In this document: positions 10,331-21,712 of the stretch, in pieces | Numbering within the stretch: the first letter of the stretch is position 1 | Layout of the letters: each line of letters starts with the position of its first letter | The notes under the pieces: model-generated | What the model saw: only the letters and a program-made list of their open reading frames with translations | Database searches by the model: none | What the model was told of the DNA's origin: nothing | Source: Gnetum montanum | Taxonomy: Eukaryota; Streptophyta; Gnetopsida; Gnetales; Gnetaceae | DNA length: 64,000 bases | Direction: 5' to 3' | Assembly: GCA_015680685.1 (NCBI GenBank) | Contig: MNCI01023453.1 | Span: forward strand, 723,410-787,409 | Program-made: the position numbers and the translations under genes

Positions 10331-11418
10331 ATCATTCAAAAAGGCATGCTGCTACAATTGACTGTACGTGTTCACCAAGGACCTGCCACCTGATTTGTCA
10401 CATAGATCGAGATGAAATTGAATGCTATTCAAAGATTTTGTTTTCCTTGAAACTCCACATGATGGCTCCATTCCATCGGCTAAGTTCAAGTTTAAAGTGC
10501 TTTAGCTAATTGAATCATTTATTTTTTTCTTGCTCCCTTAGAGTGGTGTTTGCAGGATGACACACTTGAGGCATTCATGCATAGATGCATTTCATCATGA
10601 CGACAAGGTATCACATTCTTCCTGACGTTCACAATTGGGTTAATCAATCTGTTCATAAGTACATTTCCAACTCCTGACACATTCCCCATTCCTCATCATG
10701 ATCTTTTTACCTTACTTAATTATAGTCCCTTGATATAATATTTATCCCAAAACTCTTGATGCACTGTTGTCCACTACAATTCCCTAAGCAGTTACAACAC
10801 AAATTACAATGCATAGCACATGATACAAAAGAAAAGTGCATAAGCATGAATACGACACAAAAAAAAGCAAGCTCCTTCAAAGAAAAAAAACAAAAAAAAA
10901 ATAAAAGAAAAAGATAATAAAAAAAGGTCAAAGAAAAAAATACACAGAAAAGGTCTCCATGACCCCGTGGACATCATAGACCAAAGATCATTGGTTCTTC
11001 TCATACAAGCCCCAGGTAAGAAGACAATTGTCTTGGGAAAACACTCATGCCACAAATGATCATGTGGCACATCATCGCGTGGCTTTGGCTATTTACAATG
11101 GGCCCCCTTAAACATAACACAAGGGTTCCATTTCTCCAAAGAATGCACCCCCAATGTCTCAGCTCTAAGTCTACTGAAAACTCGACTATTGACAAAGACG
11201 AACGACACGACTTGCTCATGCAAGAGCACTCCTCTCCCACAATTCTAGCAACACTTATAACCCTCAATCATCTTTCGATTTTCCCTGTCACAGAGAATTC
11301 CCTTCTTTTCCTAAAATAAATCTCCCTCAACCCAATGTACTTTTGAGCATGGTACGATGACATCTGGCAAGGGGCCAATAGACAATGCTTGGTACTTGGT
11401 CGTTCATGATGTTTTGCA
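10331..11418. other. 3' noncoding region, copy 1
   Basis: No coding signal. Contains a splice-acceptor-like tract TTTTTTTCTTGCTCCCTTAG near 10528 and the motif GTGTTTGCAGGATGA. Related text occurs at 46650 and 50470 in the other elements, so this is a conserved piece of the 3' region. An A-rich purine stretch lies at 10856-10935. Confidence 0.5.
10856..10935 (+). repeat. Purine/A-rich low-complexity tract
   Basis: Long A runs with scattered G (AAAAAAAAATAAAAGAAAAA). It is low complexity and creates spurious Phe-rich frames on the - strand. Confidence 0.7.
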
Positions 11419-11421
11419 CTT

Positions 11422-11466
11422 CTTTATCGATGCCTCTTGGGTAGATTCCTCCAGATGTCAACAAAG
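11422..11466 (+). other. Hairpin before polypurine tract, copy 1
   Basis: CTTTATCGATGCCT at 11422-11435 faces AGATGTCAACAAAG at 11453-11466: nine Watson-Crick pairs and two G-U pairs in 14 positions. It sits at the same place as the perfect 14-bp hairpin of element 3. Confidence 0.5.
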
Positions 11467-11475
11467 AGTGGCCAA
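11463..11475 (+). promoter_or_regulatory. Polypurine tract, copy 1
   Basis: AAAGAGTGGCCAA directly before the LTR start TGAAACACCAC. Equivalent tracts precede the other two 3' LTRs. It primes + strand DNA synthesis (family knowledge). Confidence 0.75.
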
Positions 11476-13224
11476 TGAAACACCACAAAATTTCAGCTCA
11501 ACACTTTGAAACGAGAACAATTCAGAGCCTCTTAAGTCTTGAGAAGAAAACTCTTGACTATGACATGGAACTCAAACTAGCTTGCTCATGCTATAAGGCT
11601 AGCTTGCTCCCAACATGAGTGAAATAAAATAGCCTCAAAACAGTGTTAAAATAGCCTAGTTTTGAAGCTACAAGTCACCCTAAAGGTCCACTAATTGTTA
11701 CCCTAGGTTCCCAGCCCTTAGAATCTTGATTTTAGGCTAAAAAATACACTGTTTTCACTAGTTACGTCTTGGTCATGCCCAGGTCATGCTGGGGTCACGT
11801 TGGAGCATGAGCCTAGCATGACCAAATAGAAACTGGTCCAAACAAGCAATCCCAAGCATAATTTCAGCATCAACTCAGCTCCTAAGGATAGGCAACATTT
11901 CTACTTGTTAACAGGCTCCAAGAAAATCAAAGTTCAGGTGTGAAAAATGGCATTTTGGCATGGTTACACCTTGGTCACACCCAGCTCATGCCTGGGTCAC
12001 GTCTAGGTCACGCCTAGGTCATGCCTAGGTCATGCTGATAGCGTGAGCCTAGCATGAGTTACCAAAATTTCTCAAATCAAGCACAAACAGGCTCAAAATC
12101 AGTATCCAAGTGGCCTCCAAGTGCAGGAAATAGTTACACTTAAAGGATAGGCCTCGAAAATCAAGATTTGATATGAAATTAATCATTCCAACTAGCTCAC
12201 ACCCAGCTCATGCCCAGGTCACACCTAGGTCATGCTGGGATCATGTCCAGGTCATGCTGACAATGTCAGCCTAGCATGAGTTACCAAAAGTGGGCTAGAG
12301 CATTTCAAACACACGCTGAAGACACACAAGAGCAAGATCAACTCATGATGATAGCCTTGATGAAACAAAAAACATTTCAAATAGCCATAGAACCTCTCAA
12401 ATCAATGTCCTATAGTAGTCGATCCAAGAGACCATGAAGTTCCAAGTGAGCTGAAGTCAAATATGAATTGTAAATTCATTGTAAATTTTCATTGTAAGCT
12501 TCACCATTTGTGAGCTTGTCAATCTCTTACACTTCTTCCATGAGCATACGCTAGCTTTCATTGTAAGATACAATGCACCTAGTCTAGAACGTGTTTGCCC
12601 ATGTACACTTGTTGCGTGATCCGTTTTTCTCTCATCTCGCAGCCATCGATCTCATTCAATCCAACACCTGAGCCTAGAAAAAGGTACAAATACCCTGTTC
12701 ATTGACATAAACAGGGTTGGTAAAATTTGAAGAAAAAAAAAAGCAATCCTGAGCCCAGACGCACATGATTCCCAATGCCTATAAACACTTCACATCGATG
12801 CTTAATGTTCTACTTGCAACGCAACTACGTTTTGACCGGTGCACGTCTTGTTGATTAATAAAACATTGTTCATTATTTGCCATCCATTGTCCTATTCTGA
12901 ATCATTGTTTGCATTGTTCCATTTCATTGCATGTTCCTGCATACATTCTATTTGCATTTATGTTCCATTACATTTCATTACATTTCAATACGTTTCGTTA
13001 CATTTTGTTATGTTACTTTGCATCACATTACTTTCTCTCTTTTACGTTTGTGACAATAACCCCAGCGTAGGAAATAGCGTACACTCGGGGACGTCCTTGG
13101 TTGATCTACGTGTAGAACATCCAAGGCACTCTACCTTTGTTTTTCTAGCTTGCCCTCGTGCAAAGGCAGGTTCGTATGTATCTCTCCAGAGGTCTTTCGA
13201 CATTCATTTTTCTCCAGCCTTACA
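11476..13224 (+). repeat. 3' LTR of copy 1
   Basis: Starts TGAAACACCACAAAATTT, the same start as the LTRs of element 3 and copy 2. It ends near CCAGCCTTACA, aligned with the GGTTGCCATA end of the element 3 LTR. A TATA-like TACAAATACCCTG at 12685 aligns with TATAAATACCCTAG of the other LTRs, so the TATA is mutated. A second candidate, CTATAAACAC, is at 12779. The U3 holds a three-unit repeat. The right border is uncertain by some tens of bases. Confidence 0.75.
11761..12290 (+). repeat. U3 repeat: GGTCATGCCTA arrays, three blocks
   Basis: Three blocks at 11761-11822, 11962-12060 and 12191-12282. Each has several ~11-bp words of the type GGTCAYGCCTA followed by GAGCCTAGCATGAG, which is nearly the inverted word. 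The blocks recur with flanking sequence, giving units of roughly 200-230 bp. Confidence 0.75.
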
Positions 13225-13399
13225 CCGACGATTTCGGACAGTACAATGCTATTGGAAGATGATGGTGTCTAAAGAGCTAAAGAATGTGTTTCCTCTTTTA
13301 AGGAATCTCCTTTGAATTGAACTTCTCCAATGTATAAAGCATGAATTCCTCTCACAAATTTTTTAGGGAAAGTATCCTAATGCCCTTGGTCTTGTTTAA

Positions 13400-15114
13400 T
13401 TCTCTATTCCTTTTTAACAAGCTTGGTTCTTTGGGCTAACTTCCAATATTCTTTATGATCTTACATAAACCCTTTTCTTGGTGTACTTTGATATAACCAA
13501 GGAGTCTTGTGATATGTCCACGTACTCATATGATAAAAATTTATATTGCACTTCCATTTTTTATGCCCAATCTTGTTACAATAATAACATCTAGTTCTCC
13601 TATTGAAAAATTAACTAGAAGGACCAAACCTTTAAGGAGATTTATGTTGGAAAAAAGCTTCCCTTGATGTAGAGTCCTTATTTCTTGATGGTTCCTTTAG
13701 AGGAGATGAAGGTTCATCTTCTTGGTGGTAGCATCTAAGTCCAATTGTGTCTTGTGAAATTCTTCCTTGTCCCATAACCATTCAAAGAGATTCTATTCCT
13801 TTTTTCAGTCTTTCATTCACTAGCTTAACATTAGTAATTTCTTCTTTCATTTGCTTACATGATTTGGTTAGTGTTTCATTCTCATCCTTAAGGTCTGAGA
13901 ATTATTTTTTAAGATCATAAATAGTTAAGTTTAATGAGGATATTTCTTGATCTTTATATTTGAATTTTTTGTTTAACTTAGTGCAAAGATTTTGAAAGTT
14001 TAAAAGTTCTTTACATAATAAATCAAACCCCTCATTGTCATTTAGTTCATTTTCTGATGAACCACCATCAATGAGAGCCATGTAGATGAGCTAAGAAGTT
14101 TTTGCATCATCCTCCACTTTTTCTTCACTATGTTTCCCATCATCCCAACTTGTATAAAATTCGGTATTCTTTTCTTGTTCAAGGCATTTGTTGTATTATC
14201 GCATTTTGAGGCTACTATGACATTTGGAGGCCACATGACCTCTACCTCCATAGATCGAACATTCTATAGAAGAAAAATCTAAATTAGAGTTTAAAAAGTT
14301 CTTACTTCTTTCTTTACCTTTAGGCTAATTAAATTTTTGTAGATATGCTCCTTTGTTCTTCCTAGCAATTAATCATTGTAGCTTTTTGGTGAGAAGGGTA
14401 ATCTCATCTTCATTACCCTCTTCATGCTTATTGAGTTACTTCTCCTTTAAAGTAGTTTTTAAGGAAATGAACCTTTCTTGAATAGCTCCTTCACTTATGA
14501 GATTCATTTCATAAGCTATGAAATCACTTTTAATCTCTTCAAATTTTAAGGTTAAGAAGTCTCTGATTTCTTTCATCGATGTGACATTAGGCTTGAAATT
14601 TGATTGTAAAGTTTTGATCATCTTGATGATGACATCACTTTCAGGAAAGTCTTTCCCTATTTCTCTAATAGCTACAACAAGATTATTAGCTCTAGAAAAA
14701 TAATCCTTGATTTTCTCACCTTCTCGCATTTTTTTTATCATATTCACTTTGTGAAACTAATAATTTTGATTGATTAACAATAGAGGTTTTTTCATAGTTA
14801 GCTTGTAAAGTTTTTCAAATTTCTTTAGCCATTTTACATCCTACTACCCTATTAAATTTAGATTTATTAAATTCATAATATAAACAATTTTTTTCTTTTG
14901 AATCAAACATGAACTTATCCTTTTCCTCTTGAGATCATTTCTTGTGAGGCTTGATGATGCTAATGATACCATTGATAGGTAAAGTGTAGCCTTTCAATAT
15001 TGAATCCTAGACTTCAAAATTCATGGATTTGAAGAACCTTTGCATTCTCTCTTTCCAATAGGTAAAGTTGAATCTATTGAAGATGGGTGGCTTTGAGTAA
15101 GATGTTTCCTCCAT
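13400..15114 (-). pseudogene. gag: Copia-type gag with two zinc knuckles
   Basis: ATG at 15112-15114. The N-terminus includes YWKERMQRFFKSMNFEV and PINGIISIIKPHKK, then CLYYEF. The segment 14747-14436 (KIKDYFSRANNLVVAIREIG) is the gag-polyprotein helix region of copia elements. Two zinc knuckles follow: CSIYGGRGHVASKC (second Cys lost to Tyr) and an intact CYYCNKIGHKKWKC near 13560-13600. A Lys/Glu-rich coiled coil lies between them (KMKE, ERLKKGIESL). Several frameshifts and stops are present. Downstream text reading YWKLAQRTKLVKKE fits the gag-protease junction. Confidence 0.8.
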
Positions 15115-15153
15115 TGTTCACTCTTGAAGTTGATGATGAAAGAAAGGGTGTCA

Positions 15154-15166
15154 AGCTTTGATACCA
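15154..15166 (-). promoter_or_regulatory. Copia primer binding site
   Basis: On the - strand TGGTATCAAAGC, one mismatch from the initiator-tRNA-Met type TGGTATCAGAGC, two bases from the LTR end. Confidence 0.8.
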
Positions 15167-15353
15167 CTTGTGGATATTAAAACTTAAAAGTAGGAAAATG
15201 AATAAGTTCCCCAAATTAAACCTTTATAAAACAAAGCACACACACAAATTTACATGGTTCCCCAACATGGGTGCTCCACACTTGAAGGGTAGATCATAAG
15301 TACACCTTCAGACTTTGTTGCTCTCAAAATGTGGTTAATGGGATCACACCCTA

Positions 15354-15808
15354 TATAATCATCAAGCCCACTTTGAAGTGTTTTATCACAACACCAATCA
15401 CTCAACCCTGTAACATCCCAACAAGATCAAGGAACTTAACCCCATAGGACAACAAGAAGAAGAATTACAAGGAATAACTATAACTCAATTTGCTAATCCT
15501 TGCACAATTAGGTACAACATACTTTACAAAGCCACAATGATTAGATAATGAGGATAAATAGAGATTTCAATGATTAGAAATATAATCATCAAGCCCCACT
15601 TTGAAGTGTTGTATCACAACACCAATCACTCAACCCTGTAAGATCCCAACAAGCTCAAGGAACTCAACCCCATAGGACAACAAGAAGAAGAATTACAAGG
15701 AATAAATATAACTCAATTTGCTAATCCTTGCATAATTAGGTACAACATACTTTACAAAGCCACAATGATTAGACAATGAGGATCAATAGAGATTTCAATG
15801 ATTATAAA
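15354..15808 (+). repeat. 227-bp tandem duplication in copia LTR
   Basis: The segment from TATAATCATCAAGCCC at 15354 recurs at 15581 with only a few substitutions and one extra C. Two units; the duplication is young relative to the element. Confidence 0.9.
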
Positions 15809-15959
15809 TTATTGTACAATGAATACAACAATGCTTGCACTTTTCCCAATGCACATGAAATTTTCTTATAGCTACCATGTTGGTAAATCCTTCTCAAAAC
15901 GCATGCAACAACTAGCTAATGGTTACTAATTGTCATGGGATACATCTTTCCCATGCCTG

Positions 15960-16270
15960 AGACATCTCTCTAAATGGCCTTCAAATTTGGGAAGATGTCT
16001 TTATTTCTTAAAAGAAGTCTTTCTATAGTCTCTACTTTGGAAGACATCTTTGTCTTGTGGAAGATGTCTTTCTTGACTTGGTCTATAATCTATAAAGACT
16101 TCTTTGTCAAAGAAAGACATCTTCCTATTTCTAAAGATGTATTTGTCTCATGAAATATGTCTTTGTTTGAGAAAGACATATTACTATTTGTAAAGAAATC
16201 TTTGTCTGAACCTATACCAAATCTTCCAAGATGTCTGTTGCTTCCTAGAGATGTATTTTTTTACTTTCCC
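15960..16270 (+). repeat. Palindromic AAGACATCTT word array
   Basis: About a dozen copies of GAAGATGTCTTT and its inverse AAAGACATCTTCC in both orientations within 300 bp of the copia LTR. This arrangement can fold back and could also be a protein-binding array. Confidence 0.7.
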
Positions 16271-16399
16271 TTGTATAATGAATGCATTGTTCCTTTTTCA
16301 TAACCAAGTTCAAATCAAGTTATTATCTTGCAAGCACAACACACACAAATAAACTTGTTTTCCATTTTTATTAATCATTTGACATACAAAAATCAAAAG

Positions 16400-17330
16400 G
16401 TCCATAGAACGTTTTGCTAAATGAGATACCAGAGCCTATAGCTGAAATCCACCTTTTATCTATATTCAAGTGGGTGGTCAATGATTTCATTAAATCCAAG
16501 CTATACTATCTTGATCCAAGAACACTTAAGGATTCTCGCAAAGTAAGAACATAGATAATGTTATGGAGACTAGTCATGACCTAGCCTATGTGGCATACAA
16601 AAATCAACACACATGAAGGAACAAGGAGAGGAGTAAACAAAACAATGTGGTTGTAGCAACAATAACCAAAGAGGCCAAAACCACTAACCAAGGGCTGAGA
16701 TTCGACCCACCCAAGGCCCCTAATAATAACTTAGATAACTAGACATCAACCTTTGGGGCCACTACATTGACAACAATTAGACCCAGCTTTGAAAGGAAGT
16801 ATAGGTTCAAATATACTAGGTTTCCATTAAAAGCATTTGAGCTACTAGACCAATTATTGAGATGGGTGCATTCAATATAAGAAAATGAGTGAAGATTCTT
16901 GAAAGAACCATGATATGCTATGTGAGATAGCCAAATACCCCACTTAAGTAATCAAGGATGACTCATAGCTACCTAAATACTTTAACTTAGATCACTTTTG
17001 TCACTATCACCAACTGGTTGGTCATTATACAAACTTCTAACTTGCATAGAAGGATGACATGCAAAAGATGATAGATACGGAAGAGCTAGTTCTAGATGCA
17101 TCCAATCCTTTTTGACCATAGAACTAATTGATGCATGTGTATAAGGACCTATTGAATGCTAACAATGATGCATACATTATATCGACATTCAATGTTGATG
17201 AAAATCAAGTGCATCTAAGGGAACCATTTGTGATATGGGTACCTCCTCATGATGAAAGGGCTTCCACCAACTGAAGATACCCCTTTGTCATGAGAGTACC
17301 ATCAAAATTGCCTTATAGGGAACTTTTTTT
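16400..17330 (+). pseudogene. gag: gag fragment of copy 2
   Basis: Starts inside gag with IPEPIAEIHLLSIFKWVVND and FIKSKLYYLDPRTL, aligned with EPIVETHLLAIFRGVVND of element 3. Near 16980-17080 FCHYHQLVGHYTNF followed by MQKMIDTEELVLDASNPF is the single zinc-binding motif typical of Tat gag. Riddled with stops. Confidence 0.7.
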
Positions 17331-17760
17331 CATCAAGAAGCCCCAGCTCACTATAGCCCAGCCAACCCCAAAAACCAAATAGTAGCCTCCTGTGGTGTCT
17401 AATGCCATAGCTTCTTTCTCCAACATAACCAACAACAACCAAAGAGGCTCAACCATGCAGAGAAAGAAGCATATGAAAAAGCCTAATAATAAGGGTGACA
17501 AGTAGACTGAGGTATGAAAGGAAGTGGACCAACAAAAGCTCATTCCCATATCTTCTATACACATGAACTTCTTTGCCCAACCAACCTCAACTAGGAAGCC
17601 ATAGAAGAATCCCAAAATCCAAATTTAGAAGAAAGAGGAGACACCCCAAAAACAACAACCTAAGGTTGAAGTTCACATTTTTGGATGCATAGAGAAAGTA
17701 AATCATCGATAGGATAACAGCCCACCACCAATGAAAAAAAATTCCTAAATGAGATGGAAT
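17331..17760 (+). pseudogene. gag-protease connecting region, copy 2
   Basis: Lys/Pro/Gln-rich text without a fixed frame, for example KKPQLTIAQPTPKTK-like reading near 17335. By position it links gag to protease, as 34680-35270 does in element 3. Little can be said beyond position. Confidence 0.4.
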
Positions 17761-18180
17761 AGGTTAAATAGTCCCTTAAATAGAAAAATACAACTTTGAT
17801 CCTATACAACTTGATTATGAATTCTGCGACACATCATGAAGCACTAGTCAATATGTTGACTTCCATTCCAATTAGTGAAGAAATTCATATAGTGATGGTT
17901 CCTCCTTCACCAAGGAAGGGGAAGTTAATGCCACTAGTATTTTATGATAGTGAAATCAAGGACAATCCCCAAAATGGTAGAGTAACTAGGGCTCTTCTTT
18001 TCATAACCATATATGTAGGGCATTATAACATGTAGTGGGTGCATGTAGATGATGGGGTTGTGACAAATGTTATCCCATCTACCATCATTGAGTGATTAGG
18101 CTTGATAGAGTAAATACAACACACATTAATAGTTACTTTCAAGTTCTTCAATGGATGAAGGATTACTTTCAAGGCGTCTA
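17761..18180 (+). pseudogene. Retropepsin-like protease of copy 2
   Basis: NTTLILYNLIMNSATHHEAL is the segment that precedes the Tat protease (compare NTTLSLYELIISLSTHCEL in element 3). Then ITIYVGHYNM, and HVDDGVVTNVIPSTIIE holds the active-site turn, D-D-G here instead of D-S/T-G. Mostly open from 17796 to 18035. Confidence 0.65.
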
Positions 18181-18503
18181 TCTCCCTAAGGCGTCAATGG
18201 CTGGAAGCTTTCTCCTCCCTCTTAGGTCATTAGTAGCATAGCCTCACTTACAACATTTATAGCCTCAAAACCTTAAAGTAGTAAAGCTTCCAATAACATA
18301 CATAGCCAAAACTCAACCAAAAGTTAAAATTTAAAACATTTTGAACTAATATATATATATGTGGTCACATTGTGTGGCATAAATATCAAAACAAGAAACC
18401 ATTAGTGTCAAAATGTCTACAACTTAAGCATTGTCCAATATGGGCCATAGAAAAACCAACATGAAATAAACTAAACAAAAAATCAGAAATAAAAGTTATC
18501 ACA
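18181..18503. other. Spacer between protease and antisense gene, copy 2
   Basis: No coding signal; a short (TA)n run near 18350. Only vestiges of boundary repeats (for example AACCTTAAAGTAG near 18270). Confidence 0.35.
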
Positions 18504-18546
18504 TCATGCATCTGGTGATGCTAAGGGTGCATCTAGGGGAGGATGA

Positions 18547-18577
18547 GGTGATGCATCATCATCATCATCATCACCTA
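18547..18577 (+). repeat. ATC/GAT microsatellite in tail exon
   Basis: ATCATCATCATCATCATC on the + strand encodes a run of Asp on the - strand in the tail of the antisense gene. Confidence 0.8.
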
Positions 18578-20099
18578 CACCATTGGGGTCATTAACATCA
18601 TATGGTGCCTATGATGTAACAACATAAAACCAATCAATAACTAGCATAATCAAAATCATGACATAAATGAATGCCAAACTAAAAATTAAAACATAAAACA
18701 TAAACACCAAACCTATGGGGAATTTGGTAATATAAAATATTGGGAAAGATGGTGAAGCCTAGTCTCCAAACATTGGAGAATCTAGTATTTTGTCATGTTG
18801 GTCTAGTCAATATGACCAAAATTGATGCCTGTAAAGATATTAGTCCTATCTACACCCATCCATGATGGTGGCTTCCATGATATCATAATCATGGAGACCT
18901 CATCTATAGTTGTAGTGATCTAAGAGGTATGAGACTCAACTACTATGAGAGTGCTCTCAAAGAGATTGAAAGCACTCTCAGTCTAAATGCCCTAGATAAA
19001 GAGATCCCTCTTTTACTGTTCAGTCATCTCCCTCTTCAACCACTTCAAGTATGCCTCCCGATCAACCTTATACTTTTTCTTATGATCCTTTTGTATCTTA
19101 CCCCACTCTAGGACCCAAGCACTATAATCCTTTAGATCCTAACCCTTGTAGGAGATTAAGTTCATATGTGTTTTTTTCTTATGCAACTCTTGGGATTGGG
19201 GAACCTTATAATGGATGGTATTCTAGTAAAGAGCTCAAATGATCTCCTTCGTATCTAAGGTTCCTAAGTTAAGCCACTTGGGCATCCAAAAAGGCCTTAC
19301 ATTTCTCAAGATCCTAGATTCTCTCATCTTGCCTTTTATTTTCCTCCAAGGCCACAACATATTTCCATAGGGATTCATTATACCTCTAAATCTCCCATGA
19401 AGCTTTTGCACACGAAACTGCAAGATTAGTAGCAATCTTGTACAACTTCATGGGGAAATGTGGGGTGTTAGGAGGAAGCTTAGGAAAGGAGTCAAATTCC
19501 ATGTCTTGGGCTAGGTATAATGCAATTGATCACACTTAAAATAGCACAAATATAATGATAAACATGATGTACAACCTAGGGTAGTCGTAGCATAAAATAT
19601 GACTCATAGAAAAACAACTAAGGAATAAGAAAACATAGTTCTTACCAATTTAAAATGTAATTTATTAATGATGTCCTTTGCCATCCCATGCATGAATTCT
19701 ATCTCGTCTGGGACCTTTACCCATGGTTTCATGTGAAATGTAGATGTACAGGCCTATAGTCATGGCTTAGGAACTACAACAAGCATAACAATCATCGGAC
19801 AATAAGAACTAAGAAGTTAAACATAAAACGATAGGCATACCTAAATCCTCATCCTCATCATCATTGAGGATGTCAATCAAAGGCTCCCTATGTAGTGGCT
19901 TGTTGAACAAGGGATCTAGATCATCAATATCAATGTGGGATAATCCTACAACTTCTTGTTGCTGCAAGAGTGCCTCCTCTGCATGTCTTATTCCTCCTAT
20001 GCCATGGTAGATATATGCCTCTACTTCTCCTTTGCATGTCTATGTGAATTCTCTACCTATTGTTTCTTCTTTTGCAGTGGTAGGTTGGGCTACTAAGTT

Positions 20100-21180
20100 T
20101 CATCATTGACCTATAACCATAACCTGTTGAACAAGTTAGCACGTATAGTCTAAGGACATAACATAGCCAAGAATGTTGACAACATAGTTAAAGCATACCA
20201 ATGACTTCTTGATCTAATTGAGGGATATTAAAGATGATCTTTAGTGGTGATTTCTCTTCTAGCTATTTCAAATTGGCCTTGGGTTGCCTCATTAGCCTTA
20301 GCACGCAATCATCAGGCTCTCTAGATGTTTACCAAGAACATAAGAGGTGCTTCCCCATGCTATTAGGGGATTCATACCAGCTAACACCAAGGTTATTTGT
20401 GGTCACAGAAAATGAATATCCCATGTTCTTTGGTGCGTTCTAACCTTGCATAGTTGGATAAAGATGTTTTATGCCAGGCTTAGAGAATTATTTTAGGTCT
20501 TGGTGCACCCATGATCCACGCTTGATCATCACCAAGAATTTTGCAAACCTCTTCAAATAACATGAAAAAATGAATAGTGCATGTCAATTATCATAGAGAG
20601 TTCCTTGCAGTGTTTGAGAATTTCTTCTCTAAGGCCTATAGCCAAGGAAGCAACCAAGTTAAAATGAGTCCACTTCATCAAGAGCTTCTCAAAGGTCCAT
20701 CCCTCCACAATACCAATTACCTTCTTTTGAAACAATAATTTAGGAAAGACCCAATACCTAAACAAGGAATAGGACTCCCTTACATCAGGGTTCATGAAGC
20801 TATCAAAAGAAAGTCTAGAGTGACCCTTGTTGGCATCAAACCACTCCTCAACGTATGCATAATGGCCAACCTCCCTCATTGGTTTGGTGGCAAATGTTAT
20901 CTTGTCAACGGAAACACCAAACAAGTTATGAAAGGTGGCCTCATTGATGGAAATGATAATTGGTATAACTTACACTATGCTATGGAACACATCGTCTCTT
21001 ACATCGAAGGAGTTGATGATGTTTATCATCTCCACAGAATGGATGGTAGAGCTAGGTGGCATAAGGCCTTGAGAAAACCTTTAAGCATGATGTTTGTTTA
21101 GATGTTATGTCCCCTCAAAAACTCTAGTGCTAGCCCCATTTCACCAAAATTTAGGGTGAGAGTATCTGTAGAATGTTTGA
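20100..21180 (-). pseudogene. Exon: transposon-protein-like domain, copy 2
   Basis: SINEATFHNLFGVSVDKITF corresponds to the LFGVP turn of copy 1. An open stretch of 123 codons follows (20924-20553), including YVEEWFDANKGHSRLSFDSF and SYSLFRYWVFPKLLFQKKVI, then LVASLAIGLREEILKHCKEL. This open part is the longest intact piece of the domain in the window. Confidence 0.55.
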
Positions 21181-21712
21181 TGAGGGGTATAGTGACATCA
21201 AGGGAAGTGGAAGGTCTTGTAAACCAACGAGAAATGCTTACCATCAGTATAGCTATGTTTAGACCATAGAATGCCTAAGATCCAAATAGGAAGAAAACCT
21301 TAGGTATAACATAAAAAAATCATTCTTTTTCTTACCTTTCTTCTTCTTTCTTAGTGAAGCTTGTGTGGGGCTCATAGTAGTGATGCCCATATCTTTGATA
21401 GCCTTTGGGTGGGGGTGGGGGGCTATTAGGTATGTGCTATTTCGATAGCGACACACTTCTTCTAAATAGGGTCAAATCTAGTAGGGTATTCATCAAAGTT
21501 CCCTTTAGCTATTCAAAAATGACATGTCTGATCTTAGGGCCTTTGGTGAATTCACTTAACATGGTGTGGTCTATCACCAAGATTTGATCATTCTTGATCA
21601 ATGTTTGATTGTTAACCCTGTAGCTTCTAGATGTACATTAAATTGAAAAGTTAGAAAAGATGACCAAATTAAATAAAGCTAAAACATTAAAACTTGTAAT
21701 AGCCATGCTTAC

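Larger units (their letters stand above)
1..13224 (+). mobile_element. Tat/Ogre-like Ty3/gypsy element, copy 1 (5' end outside window)
   Basis: The order seen is boundary repeats, a - strand multi-exon gene (690-4405), a spacer with a short-word array, + strand RT-RNaseH-second RNaseH-integrase (6480-9984), boundary repeats, a hairpin, a polypurine tract and a 3' LTR. Gag, protease and the 5' LTR must lie left of the window. It is the best preserved of the three related elements: it keeps CpG dinucleotides and long open stretches. Its right end abuts a copia remnant on the opposite strand, so it probably inserted into that element (inference). Confidence 0.8.
13225..16388 (-). mobile_element. 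Ty1/copia remnant: gag plus 5' LTR
   Basis: On the - strand: LTR (16388-15169), primer binding site, gag (15114 to about 13500), then a short decayed stretch that is cut by the end of the copy 1 LTR. No integrase, RT or second LTR lies in the window; they may continue beyond the left side of copy 1. It separates copy 1 from the truncated gag of copy 2. Confidence 0.75.
15169..16388 (-). repeat. Copia LTR
   Basis: On the + strand it runs from TGTGGATATT (next to the primer binding site) to about TTTGACATACA, immediately before gag homology of copy 2 resumes. The outer border is inferred from where copy 2 homology starts (about 16400). Contains a 227-bp tandem duplication and an array of AAGACATCTT words. 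Confidence 0.6.

Noticed and set aside
12839-13315. 158-codon open frame on the + strand
   Set aside because: It overlaps the U5 end of the copy 1 LTR and the copia border. The composition is Phe/His/Ser-rich from T/C-rich DNA, with no family resemblance.
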